DNA of 64,000 nucleotides, taken from Rhodobacterales bacterium. Lineage in GTDB: Bacteria > Pseudomonadota > Alphaproteobacteria > Rhodobacterales > Rhodobacteraceae. The notes beneath the pieces are model-generated. The model was not told where the DNA came from. It searched no databases and saw only the letters and a list, made by a program, of their open reading frames with translations. Of the stretch, positions 1 through 8,830 are shown piece by piece (positions within the stretch are counted from its first letter, which is position 1; every line of letters begins with the position of its first letter). Both the position numbers and the translations under genes were made by a program. The DNA lies in contig PDRZ01000019.1 of NCBI GenBank assembly GCA_002747035.1, positions 62,001-126,000 of the forward strand, written 5' to 3'.

Positions 1-97
1 CCGAAAGCATGGCTTCGATAATCGGGAATTTGGTAACGTCCGAGGGCCGAACCTGCGTATCCACCATCATCGTGCGGCGGGCTGTGTAGTCAATCAT
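1..97 (-). CDS. Protein-L-isoaspartate O-methyltransferase family protein, 5' end only
   Basis: Only the first 32 codons are inside the window; the gene runs off the left edge. The start ATG is at 95-97, preceded on the minus strand by CAGGAG. The visible peptide begins [20 protein letters not shown] and continues into a KFPII segment. This N-terminus is characteristic of the alphaproteobacterial Pcm-like methyltransferases, which use S-adenosylmethionine and are related to enzymes that repair isoaspartyl residues. The catalytic part is not visible, so the family call rests on the N-terminus alone and exact activity cannot be judged. Confidence 0.7.
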   Translation of the reverse strand, partial: MIDYTARRTMMVDTQVRPSDVTKFPIIEAMLS

Positions 98-198
98 CTT
101 GCGACTCCTGGGGGCACAGAATCTCTTTCGACCGTTTTGACACAGATGCACAACGGCGGCAACGCCCTGCTCCCCCTGGACAGCGGCGCGCGGGGGCA

Positions 199-232
199 TA
201 AAGCGTTCGAGCTTTAACCTGAGACAGGGAAA
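199..232 (+). repeat. Repeat family C, truncated copy
   Basis: Begins TAAAGCGTTCGAGCTTTAAC and continues CTGAGACAGGGAAA, then loses similarity. The same left end recurs at 7503 and 61041 and, inverted, at 34703. Only the left end is present here. Apart from this and a possible coding remnant at 252-515, no gene is seen between 98 and 539. Confidence 0.7.
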
Positions 233-251
233 CGCGACCCAGCGTGTTTGA

Positions 252-515
252 TTACAGGTCAACGGCAACGTTTCGCCATGCGGCCAAAGAAAGCGTGCGC
301 CCCAGGATAGTCACGGGTCCAAAGCCGATTGGGAAAATGCCATAACCAAGGTGCTGAGCAACCATTCGAAAAGGGGTGCTGTTGCAAAAGGTTCCAGGGT
401 CATCGCGTTTATTGAGCTTCAATCCGACCTACACAAGACGTCTTATGCGAACGGCACATATGGATTTGAGTTTGTTGGTATTGAGAAACGGCCAAAGCCT
501 TTGGGTACAGAGTAA
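252..515 (+). pseudogene. Possible remnant of an unidentified gene
   Basis: One frame is open from 252 to a TAA at 513-515 and reads like protein in its second half (RVIAFIELQSDLHK, then TYGFEFVGIEKRPK). There is no ATG in it; the first GTG is at 351 and has no good ribosome-binding site. Base composition (TTTGAGTTTGTTGGTATTG) is more AT-rich than neighbouring genes. It follows directly after a repeat C fragment. I do not recognise the family. It may be the 3' end of a foreign gene or simply a chance open frame. Confidence 0.22.
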
Positions 516-539
516 CCTGTTCAAAACCAAGGGGAAAAA

Positions 540-614
<75 letters not shown>

Positions 615-712
615 GCCGGTACGCTTTGGGCGTGGGCGGCTGATTAGACCCAAATCGCAGACAGTGCAAGCGTTATCTGGACGGTTTTTTTCGCGTCCTG
701 TAAGAGGGGAAC

Positions 713-880
713 ATGGAGCAGAAAAAACCCCGCGAAAAAAAGCCGAAAACAGCCAATGACCGTGAGGCGCGGTTGAAAACGGCGTTAAAGGCCAATATGG
801 CGCGACGCAAGGCGCAAGCCAAGGCGCGCGCAGGGACAAAAGCAACCCAAGAGGCTGCGCAAAACGAGGATAAAGGGTAA
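713..880 (+). CDS. Small basic conserved-type protein upstream of murA
   Basis: A 55-residue protein, too short for most gene callers, with a good ribosome-binding site (AGAGGGGA) just before the ATG. It begins [20 protein letters not shown] and is strongly lysine- and arginine-rich, with an alanine-rich, helix-prone middle. The stop lies 4 bases before the murA start, so the two are probably co-transcribed and perhaps translationally coupled. I believe similar short basic proteins precede murA in other Rhodobacterales, but no function is known to me. Its composition would suit nucleic-acid or ribosome binding, which is inference only. Confidence 0.7.
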   Translation: MEQKKPREKKPKTANDREARLKTALKANMARRKAQAKARAGTKATQEAAQNEDKG

Positions 881-884
881 GGCA

Positions 885-2153
885 ATGGATCAGATCATCG
901 TTACAGGCAATGGCGAACTCAACGGACAAATTCCGATCGCGGGGGCCAAGAACGCCTGTCTTACCCTGATGCCGGCAACTTTGTTGTCGGACGAACCGCT
1001 GACCCTGACCAATGCGCCGCGGCTGTCGGACATCAAGACCATGACCCAGCTTCTGCAATCTCTGGGGGCCGAGGTCACGTCGCTTCAGGATGGGCAGGTT
1101 CTGGCGATGTCGTCCCATGACATCAACAACCACGTGGCCGACTATGATATTGTGCGCAAGATGCGGGCCTCGAACCTTGTGCTGGGGCCGATGCTGGCGC
1201 GACTTGGTCATGCGGTTGTGTCCCTGCCCGGCGGCTGTGCCATCGGGGCGCGGCCCATGGACCTGCATATTCACGGGCTTGAAGCCATGGGCGCGGAAAT
1301 CGAACTCAGGGACGGGTATCTTCATGCCAAGGTACCCGGTGGCTTGAAGGGTGCGGAGATCGAGTTCTCCTTTGCCTCCGTCGGGGCGACCGAAAACATC
1401 ATGATGGCGGCGACGCTGGCCAAGGGCACCACCGTGTTGAAAAACGCCGCGCGTGAGCCCGAAATCGTGGACCTTGCCGATTGTCTGCGCAAAATGGGGG
1501 CGCAGATTGACGGCGACGGCACCTCGACCATCACCATTGAGGGCGTTGAGCGTCTGCATGGTGCGACTCACCCTGTTGTGACCGACCGGATCGAGCTTGG
1601 CACCTATATGCTTGCCCCGGCCATCGCGGGGGGCGAGGTCGAGTTGCTGGGCGGGCGTCTGGATTTGGTTCAGGCCTTCGTGGACAAGCTGGAACTGGCC
1701 GGGGTTGAGGTCAGCGAAACCAAGAACGGGCTTAAGGTGGTGCATAAAAGCGGGCGGATTCGGGCGGTGGACGTGACCACCGAACCGTTCCCCGGCTTCC
1801 CCACGGATTTGCAGGCCCAGATGATGGCGTTGCTCTGCACCGCCGAGGGGACATCGGTTCTGGAAGAGAAAATCTTTGAAAACCGTTTCATGCACGCCCC
1901 CGAGCTGATCCGCATGGGCGCGAATATCGAGGTGCATGGCGGCACCGCCACCGTTCACGGGGTGGAACAATTGAAAGGCGCGCCGGTGATGGCCACCGAC
2001 CTGCGTGCCAGCGTATCGCTGATTCTGGCCGGGTTGGCGGCCGAGGGAGAAACCATCGTCAGCCGGGTGTACCACCTTGATCGTGGCTATGAACATGTGG
2101 TGCGCAAATTCCAGGGCGTGGGCGCGAAAATCGAGCGGGTCAAGGAACAGTGA
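885..2153 (+). CDS. murA: UDP-N-acetylglucosamine 1-carboxyvinyltransferase MurA
   Basis: Cytoplasmic enzyme of the first committed step of peptidoglycan synthesis: it transfers enolpyruvate from PEP to UDP-GlcNAc. The 422 residues match the usual MurA length. The N-terminal substrate lysine segment [10 protein letters not shown] is intact, and the fosfomycin-target cysteine is Cys118 in [14 protein letters not shown]. Other family landmarks include the [14 protein letters not shown] and HLDRGYE segments. It follows a small basic gene by 4 bases and its TGA overlaps the GTG start of the DUF2948 gene, so it sits in a forward operon. Confidence 0.97.
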   Translation: MDQIIVTGNGELNGQIPIAGAKNACLTLMPATLLSDEPLTLTNAPRLSDIKTMTQLLQSLGAEVTSLQDGQVLAMSSHDINNHVADYDIVRKMRASNLVLGPMLARLGHAVVSLPGGCAIGARPMDLHIHGLEAMGAEIELRDGYLHAKVPGGLKGAEIEFSFASVGATENIMMAATLAKGTTVLKNAAREPEIVDLADCLRKMGAQIDGDGTSTITIEGVERLHGATHPVVTDRIELGTYMLAPAIAGGEVELLGGRLDLVQAFVDKLELAGVEVSETKNGLKVVHKSGRIRAVDVTTEPFPGFPTDLQAQMMALLCTAEGTSVLEEKIFENRFMHAPELIRMGANIEVHGGTATVHGVEQLKGAPVMATDLRASVSLILAGLAAEGETIVSRVYHLDRGYEHVVRKFQGVGAKIERVKEQ

Positions 2154-2617
2154 GCGACGCAAGATTTGAAGACGGGCGCGAGGCGCCGCTGAACCTCGGA
2201 GCCATGGATAGCGACGACCTTCACGTGCTGTCGGCCCTGTGTCAGGACGCTGTTTTTCCGGGGGCAGAGATGACATTCCTGCCCCGCGAACGCCGCTTTG
2301 CCCTGCTGCTGAATCGTTTCCGCTGGGAAGATCCGGGACAGAACCGGCACAAACCCGAACGCGTGCAATCGGTTCTGGTGTTTGACAACGTGCTGCGGGT
2401 TGCCTCGCAAGGGGTGGACCGTGGGGATAGCGAAACGGTGTATTCCGTGCTGTCCCTGACCTGGGAGCCGGGCGAAGATGCCGATGGGCGGGTGTTGATC
2501 ACCCTGGCCGGGGATGGAGCGATCCGTCTTGAGGCCGAAGCGTTGGAGGCCAGCCTGCGCGATGTAACCCGGCCCTATGTGGCCCCATCAGGCCAGGCCC
2601 CGCATCATCGGGACTGA
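2150..2617 (+). CDS. DUF2948 family protein
   Basis: A 155-residue cytoplasmic protein starting at GTG 2150, which overlaps the murA stop (GTGA). Residues such as [20 protein letters not shown], the [18 protein letters not shown] stretch and a late [14 protein letters not shown] segment mark it as the DUF2948 family, which commonly follows murA in Rhodobacterales. No signal peptide or membrane segment is seen. The function of the family is unknown; translational coupling to murA suggests a shared physiological context, but nothing more specific. Confidence 0.85.
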   Translation: MSDARFEDGREAPLNLGAMDSDDLHVLSALCQDAVFPGAEMTFLPRERRFALLLNRFRWEDPGQNRHKPERVQSVLVFDNVLRVASQGVDRGDSETVYSVLSLTWEPGEDADGRVLITLAGDGAIRLEAEALEASLRDVTRPYVAPSGQAPHHRD

Positions 2618-2761
2618 CGGGACTGACGCCCGGGCGCTCGGGCGCGGCCACGCGGGGGCTGCCCCCTTCCCCCGGGGATATTTATGGCCATGTGAAGACA
2701 GGGGCGGGTTGAGATGCCTTACCCTTGGGCTTAAGACATGCGGGATCAGGAGATAATGCCC

Positions 2762-4066
2762 ATGCCCGTGTTCCTTAACGCCACCGATCCCGATTTCGAA
2801 ACCAGCTTTGCCACGCTTCTGGGTGCCAAGCGCGAGGATAGCCCGGATGTGGACGCGGTTGTCGCCGATATTATTGCAGATGTGCGGGACCGGGGCGACG
2901 CGGCTGTGATTGAGCTGACCTCGCGGTTCGACCGGCTGGACCTGACGCCCGACACCCTGCGATTTTCCGAGGCCGAGGTGGATGCGCTATGCGCGCAGGT
3001 GCCCGACCACGAGCGCGCCGCGCTGGAGCTGGCGGCGGCGCGTATCCGCAGCTATCACGAAGCGCAGATGCCCGAGGACCGGCAGTGGACCGAAGACAGC
3101 GGTGCCATGTTGGGCTGGCGCTGGACCCCGGTTTCGGCGGCGGGACTCTATGTGCCGGGGGGGCTGGCCTCTTATCCTTCTTCCGTGTTGATGAACGCGA
3201 TCCCGGCCAAGGTGGCGGGGGTTGAGCGGCTGGCCATTGTCGTGCCCACTCCGGACGGGGTAGCAAACCCGTTGGTATTGCTGGCCGCACGACTGGCCGG
3301 GGTTGACGAAGTCTATCGCATCGGCGGGGCACAGGCGGTGGCCGCGCTTGCCTATGGCACGGACACTATCGCGCCTGTGGACAAGATCACCGGCCCCGGC
3401 AACGCCTTTGTCGCCGCCGCGAAACGGCGGGTCTTCGGCAAGGTGGGGATCGACATGATCGCCGGACCGTCCGAAATCCTGGTCATCGCCGATCGGGACA
3501 ATGATCCGGACTGGATCGCGCTGGATATGCTGAGCCAGGCCGAACATGACGAAAGCGCGCAATCGATTCTGATCACGGACAGCCCGGCCATGGCCACGGC
3601 GGTCAGCGTCGCCATCGACCGCCATTTGCAAACGCTGGAACGGCGCGATATCGCCGGGGCAAGCTGGCGCAACTATGGCGCGATTATCACCGTGCCCGAT
3701 CTGGCCACCGGAGCCCGGCTTTCCAACCGCGTTGCGCCCGAACACCTTGAGCTGTGCGTTTCCCAACCTGTTGAATTAGCAGAGCAAATCACCCATGCCG
3801 GAGCGATTTTCCTTGGCGCATGGACACCCGAAGCCATCGGCGATTACGTCGGTGGCCCCAATCACGTTCTGCCCACCGCGCGCTCGGCCCGCTTTTCCTC
3901 GGGCCTGTCTGTCATGGACTTTTTGAAACGCACCACGCTGGCCCGGATGACTCCACAGGCATTACGTGCTATTGGCCCTTCTGCCGAAACCCTGGCGATC
4001 AGCGAAAGCCTGCAAGCGCACGGTCTTTCGGTCCGCGCCCGCCTGAACCATTTGAACGAGTTGTAA
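2762..4066 (+). CDS. hisD: Histidinol dehydrogenase
   Basis: Zinc enzyme of the last two steps of histidine synthesis: it oxidises histidinol to histidine with two NAD+. Visible landmarks are YVPGGLASYPSSVLMNAIPA, the KITGPGNAFVAAAKR segment, GPSEILVIAD, DMLSQAEHDESAQ and the catalytic APEHLEL pair (Glu-His). I chose the ATG at 2762 (MPVFLNATDP) because AGGAG at 2748-2752 lies nine bases upstream; an ATG at 2756 is too close and one at 2738 precedes the site. The protein is 434 residues, the normal size. The UPF0262 gene follows after 3 bases. It is an isolated his gene. Confidence 0.96.
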   Translation: MPVFLNATDPDFETSFATLLGAKREDSPDVDAVVADIIADVRDRGDAAVIELTSRFDRLDLTPDTLRFSEAEVDALCAQVPDHERAALELAAARIRSYHEAQMPEDRQWTEDSGAMLGWRWTPVSAAGLYVPGGLASYPSSVLMNAIPAKVAGVERLAIVVPTPDGVANPLVLLAARLAGVDEVYRIGGAQAVAALAYGTDTIAPVDKITGPGNAFVAAAKRRVFGKVGIDMIAGPSEILVIADRDNDPDWIALDMLSQAEHDESAQSILITDSPAMATAVSVAIDRHLQTLERRDIAGASWRNYGAIITVPDLATGARLSNRVAPEHLELCVSQPVELAEQITHAGAIFLGAWTPEAIGDYVGGPNHVLPTARSARFSSGLSVMDFLKRTTLARMTPQALRAIGPSAETLAISESLQAHGLSVRARLNHLNEL

Positions 4067-4069
4067 CCT

Positions 4070-4549
4070 ATGTCCCGCATCAGCCATATCGAACTGGACG
4101 ATCACAATCTTCCGCCGCCAACGCCGGAGATTGAACAGGAACGCAAGGTCGCGATGTTCGACCTGATCGAAGAGAACTCGTTCACGCTTCCCAAACGGGA
4201 CGACCGCGTGGTGCCCGACGGGCCCTATCGCGTGGATCTGTCGATCAGGGACAAGCGGCTTGTCTTCGACATCACCACCGAAACCGCAGACAAGGCGGCC
4301 GAATTCCATTTGTCGCTGTCGCCCTTCCGCCAGGTGGTCAAGGATTACTGGGCGATTTGCGAAAGCTACTTTGACGCGGTCAAGAACATGCCCCCCAGCC
4401 AGATCGAAACCATCGACATGGCACGGCGCGGTATCCACAACGAAGGTGCGCGCATCCTGCAGGAACGGCTGGAAAACAAAGCGGAGATTGATACCGATAC
4501 CGCGCGGCGCCTGTTCACGCTTGTCTGTGTGCTGCATTTCGGGAGCTGA
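4070..4549 (+). CDS. UPF0262 family protein
   Basis: A 159-residue protein beginning MSRISHIELDDHNL, with the family-typical DLIEENSF, YRVDLSIRDKRLVFDI and LSPFRQVVKDYWAICESYFDA stretches and a C-terminal RRLFTLVCVLHFG. It starts 3 bases after hisD and is followed 7 bases later by a low-molecular-weight phosphatase-like gene. The order hisD-UPF0262-phosphatase is, to my knowledge, recurrent in Rhodobacterales. It is probably cytoplasmic. No biochemical function is known for the family. Confidence 0.88.
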   Translation: MSRISHIELDDHNLPPPTPEIEQERKVAMFDLIEENSFTLPKRDDRVVPDGPYRVDLSIRDKRLVFDITTETADKAAEFHLSLSPFRQVVKDYWAICESYFDAVKNMPPSQIETIDMARRGIHNEGARILQERLENKAEIDTDTARRLFTLVCVLHFGS

Positions 4550-4556
4550 CGCAAAG

Positions 4557-5018
4557 ATGGTCGAGCCGCTTCCCCAATCGGTTTTGTTTTGCTGTGACCA
4601 CAACTCCGTGCGGTCTCCCATGGCCGAAGGAATCATGAAAAAGCTTTATGGCACGGATACATACGTCCAATCTGCCGGGGTTCGAAACCAGATGGACATC
4701 GACGGGTTCGCCATTGCGGTGTGTCAGGAGATGGGCGTGGAACTGTCCCGTCACCGCACGCGCAGCTTTGAAGAAATGGGCAAATGGGGCGATGACCTGT
4801 CAAGCTTTGACCTTGTCGTCGCCCTGTCCCCGGCCAGCAGGGCCAAGGCCGAAGAACTGACCCGGTATTACCATCTGGACGTGGAATTCTGGCCGATCAC
4901 CGACCCGACGGCCCAGGGGGAAACCCGCGAAGCCAAGCTGGATGCCTATCGCCAGAGCCGGGACGAGATCATCACCCAACTCACCAACCGCTGGGGCACC
5001 CCCGAGGAGGCAACATGA
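4557..5018 (+). CDS. Low-molecular-weight protein tyrosine phosphatase / arsenate reductase-like protein
   Basis: A 153-residue cytoplasmic protein of the LMW-PTPase fold. The P-loop is CDHNSVRS, giving the CX5R signature with Cys13 as nucleophile and Arg19. SPMAEG follows as in the family, and a WPITDPT segment near residue 110 carries the likely general-acid Asp. The start ATG at 4557 gives the expected N-terminus right before the P-loop strand VLFCC. The same scaffold is used by phosphotyrosine phosphatases and some arsenate reductases; no extra redox cysteine pair or ars neighbour is seen, so phosphatase is favoured. Its TGA overlaps the next start (ATGA). Confidence 0.85.
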   Translation: MVEPLPQSVLFCCDHNSVRSPMAEGIMKKLYGTDTYVQSAGVRNQMDIDGFAIAVCQEMGVELSRHRTRSFEEMGKWGDDLSSFDLVVALSPASRAKAEELTRYYHLDVEFWPITDPTAQGETREAKLDAYRQSRDEIITQLTNRWGTPEEAT

Positions 5019-5416
5019 GTACCATTCAGAAATATTTCGAAGCCTTCAATGCCAAGGATATTGCAGGCATGATGGATTGCCTGTCCCCGAACGTGGCCCA
5101 TCACGTGAACGAAGGCAATATCCGCCATGGCAAACCCGCCTTTGCCGAATTCTGCGGCCATATGGCGCGGTGTTACGATGAAACCCTGACCGATTTGGTG
5201 ATCTTCAATCATGGCGAAGGACAGGGCGACACAAGGGCGGCAGCGGAATACGTGGTCAACGGCACCTACCTGGCCACCGATGACGGATTACCCGAGGCAA
5301 AGGGGCAGAGCTACCGCCTGCCCGCCGGGTCGTTTTTCGAACTTGAGGACGGGAAAATCTCCCGCGTGACCACCTATTACAACCTCGCGGACTGGTTGGC
5401 TCAGATCAGCGCATGA
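5015..5416 (+). CDS. NTF2/SnoaL-like (ketosteroid isomerase-related) protein
   Basis: A 133-residue single-domain protein of the NTF2-like cone fold. The start MSTIQKYFEAFNAKDIAGMM is the usual helix that opens SnoaL-like domains, and the end has the common GSFFELEDGKISRVTTYYN strand pair. It overlaps the phosphatase gene by four bases and the following acetyltransferase by four bases, so all three are translated together. Members of this fold include isomerases, dehydratases and non-enzymatic binding proteins, so the substrate cannot be told from sequence. Confidence 0.8.
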   Translation: MSTIQKYFEAFNAKDIAGMMDCLSPNVAHHVNEGNIRHGKPAFAEFCGHMARCYDETLTDLVIFNHGEGQGDTRAAAEYVVNGTYLATDDGLPEAKGQSYRLPAGSFFELEDGKISRVTTYYNLADWLAQISA

Positions 5417-5997
5417 TCCGGGTCGCGCCGTTGACCGGGACGGCGTTGGAGGCCGCGCTGGACGATGTGGCACGCCTGCGGATCGAGGTGTTCCGGGCCT
5501 GGCCCTACCTCTATGACGGAACTGTCGCCTATGAACGCAGCTATTTGGACACCTATCGCAAAAGCGACTCGGCGATCCTTGTGGGCGCGTTCGACGGAGA
5601 CGCCCTGATAGGGGCGGCGACGGGAACCCCCCTGGCCGAGCACGCCGACGATTTCGCGACCGCCTTTGACGGCAGCGGGATCACGTTGGACAAGGTGTTC
5701 TATTGTGCCGAATCCGTTTTGCTGCCCGGCTGGCGCGGGCGTGGAATCGGGCATCGGTTCTTTGATCTGCGCGAAGCCCATGCCCGCGCGCTTGGCTTTA
5801 CCCACAGCGCGTTTTGCGGCGTGATCCGCCCCGAGGATCATCCGATGAAACCCAAAGGCTATGCTCCGCTGGACCCGTTCTGGCGCAAACGCGGCTATGC
5901 CCCGCTTCCCGGTGTGGTCGCAGAATTCGCGTGGAAGGATCTGGGGCAGGATACCGAAACGAAAAAGCCGCTGCAATTCTGGATGCGCAGGCTCTGA
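5413..5997 (+). CDS. GNAT family N-acetyltransferase
   Basis: A 194-residue protein with the acetyl-CoA binding motif LLPGWRGRGIGHRFF (R-G-x-G-x-G/A type) near residue 110, following the CAESVLL strand. The C-terminal half is typical of a roseobacter subgroup (MKPKGYAPLDPFWRKRGY). It is the last gene of the forward operon that starts at 713. Its end lies 69 bases from the convergent leuB stop. The substrate acetylated is unknown. Confidence 0.85.
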   Translation: MIRVAPLTGTALEAALDDVARLRIEVFRAWPYLYDGTVAYERSYLDTYRKSDSAILVGAFDGDALIGAATGTPLAEHADDFATAFDGSGITLDKVFYCAESVLLPGWRGRGIGHRFFDLREAHARALGFTHSAFCGVIRPEDHPMKPKGYAPLDPFWRKRGYAPLPGVVAEFAWKDLGQDTETKKPLQFWMRRL

Positions 5998-6066
5998 GGG
6001 TACGCGGGCGTTGAGCAAGGGCCGCGCGACGCCGCCCCTGCCGGGTTTTCTATAACCGAACGGCGC

Positions 6067-7173
6067 TTACAGCGACGCGTCGAGCCTGGCCACAATCGCG
6101 TCGCCCATTTCGCTGGTGGAGACCGGGGTCACCCCCTCTTCTCCCAACAGGTCCGCGGTGCGCGCACCATCGGCCAACACGGCCTCAACCGCCCGCTCCA
6201 GCCGGTCCGCCTCGGTCCCCTGATCAAAGGAATAGCGCAGCGCCATGGCAAAGCTGAGGATACAGGCGATCGGGTTCGCCTTGCCCTGCCCTGCGATGTC
6301 CGGGGCCGACCCGTGGACGGGTTCGTAAAGCGCCCGGGGACGGCCATTGGCCATGGGCGCACCAAGGCTGGCCGAGGGCAACATGCCAAGCGAACCGGTC
6401 AGCATCGCCGCCGCATCCGACAGCAGATCCCCAAACAGGTTGTCGGTGACGATCACATCGAATTGCTTGGGCCAGCGGCATAGCTGCATGGCACCTGCAT
6501 CGGCGTACATGTGGGAAAGCTCCACGTCGGAATACTCGGCCGTATGAATTTCGGTGACCACGTCGCGCCACAGGATACCGGATTCCATCACGTTGGCCTT
6601 TTCCATGGAACAGACCTTGTTGCCGCGACGCCGTGCCAGTTCAAAGGCCGAGCGCGCCACGCGGGCAATTTCGCTTTCGGTATAGCGCTGGGTGTTGATG
6701 CCCACACGCTCGTTGCCCTCTTCGATGATGCCCCGCGGCTCGCCAAAATAGATGCCGCTGGTCAGCTCGCGCACGATCATGATATCGAGCCCCGCAACCA
6801 CGTCTTTTTTCAGCGACGAGAAATCGGCCAGCGCATCGAAGCACTGGGCCGGGCGCAGGTTGGCGTAGAGGTCCATTTCCTTGCGCAGGCGCAGCAGGCC
6901 GCGTTCGGGTTTCACGCTGAAATCCAGATCGTCATATTTCGGGCCACCCACAGCCCCCAGCAGAACCGCGTCCACCTCTTGCGCGCGCGCCATGGTGTCG
7001 TCGTGCAGCGGCGTGCCGTGGACGTCATAGGCCGCGCCCCCCACAAGGTCTTCGGAAACATCAAAGACCATATCGCGTTTGGTACCGTACCAGTCGATGA
7101 TCTTGCGAACCTCGGCCATGACTTCGGGGCCGATGCCGTCGCCGGGCAGAATGAGAAGCGAGGGGGTGCTCAT
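6067..7173 (-). CDS. leuB: 3-isopropylmalate dehydrogenase
   Basis: Third enzyme of leucine biosynthesis: it oxidises and decarboxylates 3-isopropylmalate with NAD+ to 2-oxoisocaproate. The 368-residue chain has [14 protein letters not shown] at the start, the substrate-binding [13 protein letters not shown] loop, the metal/NAD segment [20 protein letters not shown], and the NAD pocket [18 protein letters not shown]. The start ATG follows a weakly purine-rich AAAGATAGGATTCCCAT region. It is encoded on the same strand as leuD and leuC but separated from them by about 3 kb holding a LysR relic, repeats and two unrelated genes. Confidence 0.96.
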   Translation of the reverse strand: MSTPSLLILPGDGIGPEVMAEVRKIIDWYGTKRDMVFDVSEDLVGGAAYDVHGTPLHDDTMARAQEVDAVLLGAVGGPKYDDLDFSVKPERGLLRLRKEMDLYANLRPAQCFDALADFSSLKKDVVAGLDIMIVRELTSGIYFGEPRGIIEEGNERVGINTQRYTESEIARVARSAFELARRRGNKVCSMEKANVMESGILWRDVVTEIHTAEYSDVELSHMYADAGAMQLCRWPKQFDVIVTDNLFGDLLSDAAAMLTGSLGMLPSASLGAPMANGRPRALYEPVHGSAPDIAGQGKANPIACILSFAMALRYSFDQGTEADRLERAVEAVLADGARTADLLGEEGVTPVSTSEMGDAIVARLDASL

Positions 7174-7230
7174 ATGGGAATCCTATCTTTCAATTGCTTG
7201 GGATTGCCCTAGCGGGATGGGGCGACGGGG

Positions 7231-7449
7231 TCAAGAAACCAACGGCTTCACCCCCTCGGCCAGCGCGCCCCAGACCCGGCGAACACGGGGCGTGTGGCGC
7301 AGTCCGGCTTCAATCTGTTTGATCTGGCGGCCCAGCGTCGGCTGGCTTTGGCTCAACTGCCGCGCAGCCGCCGAAAGCGACCCGTGATCAACCACAGCCA
7401 GAAAAGACTGGGCCAGGGTCCAATCAAGCGTTTGGAGCGACTTATTCAT
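7231..7449 (-). pseudogene. LysR-type regulator, N-terminal fragment
   Basis: The 72-residue reading frame starts as a clear LysR DNA-binding domain (DWTLAQSFLAVVDHGSLSAA, then SQSQPTLGRQIKQIEAGL, residues 9-49). It then loses similarity (RHTPRVRRVWGALAEGV), where an intact LysR would continue with a LF-R-x-G-L-x-TEAG segment, and stops. A frame slip after the helix-turn-helix would restore an RVWGALA-like wing, suggesting decay by frameshift plus loss of the effector domain. It lies upstream of leuB, and a repeat C/A composite starts 54 bases away. A short functional HTH protein cannot be excluded but is less likely. Confidence 0.7.
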
Positions 7450-7502
7450 TCATGAATATCAAATCTGCAAAACCACGCAATTTCCACTCCAGATCGGTTA
7501 AC

Positions 7503-7620
7503 TAAAGCGTTCGATCTTTAATCTGAAACAGGGAAAAGGGTGAAGGCAGCGCGACATTTATGTGTTTCGCGCGTCCTGCCAAAAAGCCGTGAGACAGGGT
7601 TTTGGCAGGACGCATTAAAG
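7503..7620 (+). repeat. Repeat family C, full-length copy
   Basis: Starts TAAAGCGTTCGATCTTTAAT and ends GGACGCATTAAAG. The right half is a strong palindrome: GCGTCCTGCCAAAA at 7571-7584 pairs with TTTTGGCAGGACGC at 7600-7613. The same element occurs inverted at 34578-34703, as a left fragment at 199 and with an internal deletion at 61041. Its right end is fused to a family A copy. Confidence 0.8.
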
Positions 7621-7660
7621 CTTTTCCGCATTAAGTTGACTCAGCGTGATGTGGAAACGC
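7616..7660 (+). repeat. Repeat family A, degenerate copy joined to repeat C
   Basis: TAAAGCTTTTCCGCATTAAG, loop TTGACTCAG, then CGTGATGTGGAAACGC: the same palindrome as at 9997 and 25631 with a few changes and with the final TTTA missing. It continues into AGCGCAACACAGTAGGGA, a segment also found beside the family A fragment at 57094. No gene is seen between 7450 and 7745. Confidence 0.8.
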
Positions 7661-7745
7661 AGCGCAACACAGTAGGGATTGGAGCACACCGCACATATTG
7701 AGCGCAGACAAGTTCGCCCGGCGGCTGCCCGATTTTCGCGCCACG

Positions 7746-8828
7746 TCATTGGCCGAGGCGCTGTCCCAGGTCGAGTTCTACCCAGACCAGCCGGTGGCGG
7801 CTGGCCGTCGCGGCAAGGTCATGAAGATTTGAGTCCGGCGCGGGCCAGAACACGCCCGCCCCGACGACGTTCAGCGTGGCAGAGGGCAACACGTAATCCA
7901 CGCGCAGATTGCCCGGCCCATCCTCGGGCCAATCCACCGTGTCCAGCGCCGGGTTGCCACGGTGGGCGGGGTCCCTCACCCCGCCGTGGCCGGCGGGTTT
8001 CGGGTCTTGCAGGCGCGGATCAGCCAACAGCGACAGAATCGCCTCGTGCCGCCCGTCTCCGTCCACGGGGTCCAAATTGGCACCGCCCAGCAGGACGAAA
8101 TCCTGCGGGACAGGGCCAAATGCGCCCTCAAGCAGCAAGGACCAGAACCGGTTTTCATCGTGGTTGCGCCGTCCATTCCGATCTTCGGGGCCATCAAATA
8201 CGGGTGGCCCGGCTTTCCAGATCATCAGGTCCAGCCTCCCGCCGGGTATTTCAACCGGCAGTATCCAATGGGCCGTGGAAGACAGGCGTTGCACGTCATA
8301 AACCGCTTCTGAGGGAAATAGCCTGTCCGGTTTCGCCGGGTCCGTGGGCAACATCGCGCCCGGCAAATCGCGCCATAGCAGGGGGGTGAAATCACGCAGG
8401 TCTTCCTCGGCCAAGCGATACCGTGACAACACGGCCAAGCCGCCATCCCCCGCAAAATGGCCAAAACCCTGTGCATCTTCACCCTCGCCCAATCGCCCGT
8501 CCCCATCAAGGTCAAGCCCGGTCGCCATCCCCGCATTGGGGCGGCATGAGAACATGTAGGGAAGGGAATGCCCGGCTTTGGCCACCTCATCCCGCAACGC
8601 GGCCAGGGCCACGTTCTGATGGTCAAAGTCGACCCCGCCCAACACGATCACATCCGGTGCAACGTGGGCGATCACCTGCGCGACCGCCCGCGTCTGGGCA
8701 TCGCCCTTGAGGATGTCGCGCAGCAAAAGGCCCGGCCCCTTGCGCGACAGTTCGGTGTTGAAATAGGCCAGTTTCAGGGTATCGGCCACGACAGGCGCGG
8801 AGCCGAAAGCCCAAATGACAAGCAGCAA
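7746..8828 (-). CDS. Exported endonuclease/exonuclease/phosphatase-fold protein
   Basis: The protein has a hydrophobic leader (LLVIWAFGSAPVVADTLKL) and then an endonuclease/exonuclease/phosphatase (EEP) fold: KLAYFNTELSRKGPGLLL, DVIVLGGVDFDHQN, an Asp-rich GLDLDGDGRLGEGED segment, LGGANLDPVDGDGRHEAIL and the C-terminal RVDYVLPSATLNVVG plus a late HRLVWVELD strand. The classical catalytic QE and GDFN motifs are replaced by GGVD and GGANLDP, as in a periplasmic subfamily. No ATG lies near the leader; I chose TTG 8828, just past the upstream stop (TGACCTTG), giving 360 residues. The frame stays open upstream to an ATG at 8960. The substrate is unknown. Confidence 0.7.
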   Translation of the reverse strand: MLLVIWAFGSAPVVADTLKLAYFNTELSRKGPGLLLRDILKGDAQTRAVAQVIAHVAPDVIVLGGVDFDHQNVALAALRDEVAKAGHSLPYMFSCRPNAGMATGLDLDGDGRLGEGEDAQGFGHFAGDGGLAVLSRYRLAEEDLRDFTPLLWRDLPGAMLPTDPAKPDRLFPSEAVYDVQRLSSTAHWILPVEIPGGRLDLMIWKAGPPVFDGPEDRNGRRNHDENRFWSLLLEGAFGPVPQDFVLLGGANLDPVDGDGRHEAILSLLADPRLQDPKPAGHGGVRDPAHRGNPALDTVDWPEDGPGNLRVDYVLPSATLNVVGAGVFWPAPDSNLHDLAATASRHRLVWVELDLGQRLGQ

Positions 8829-8830
8829 GG

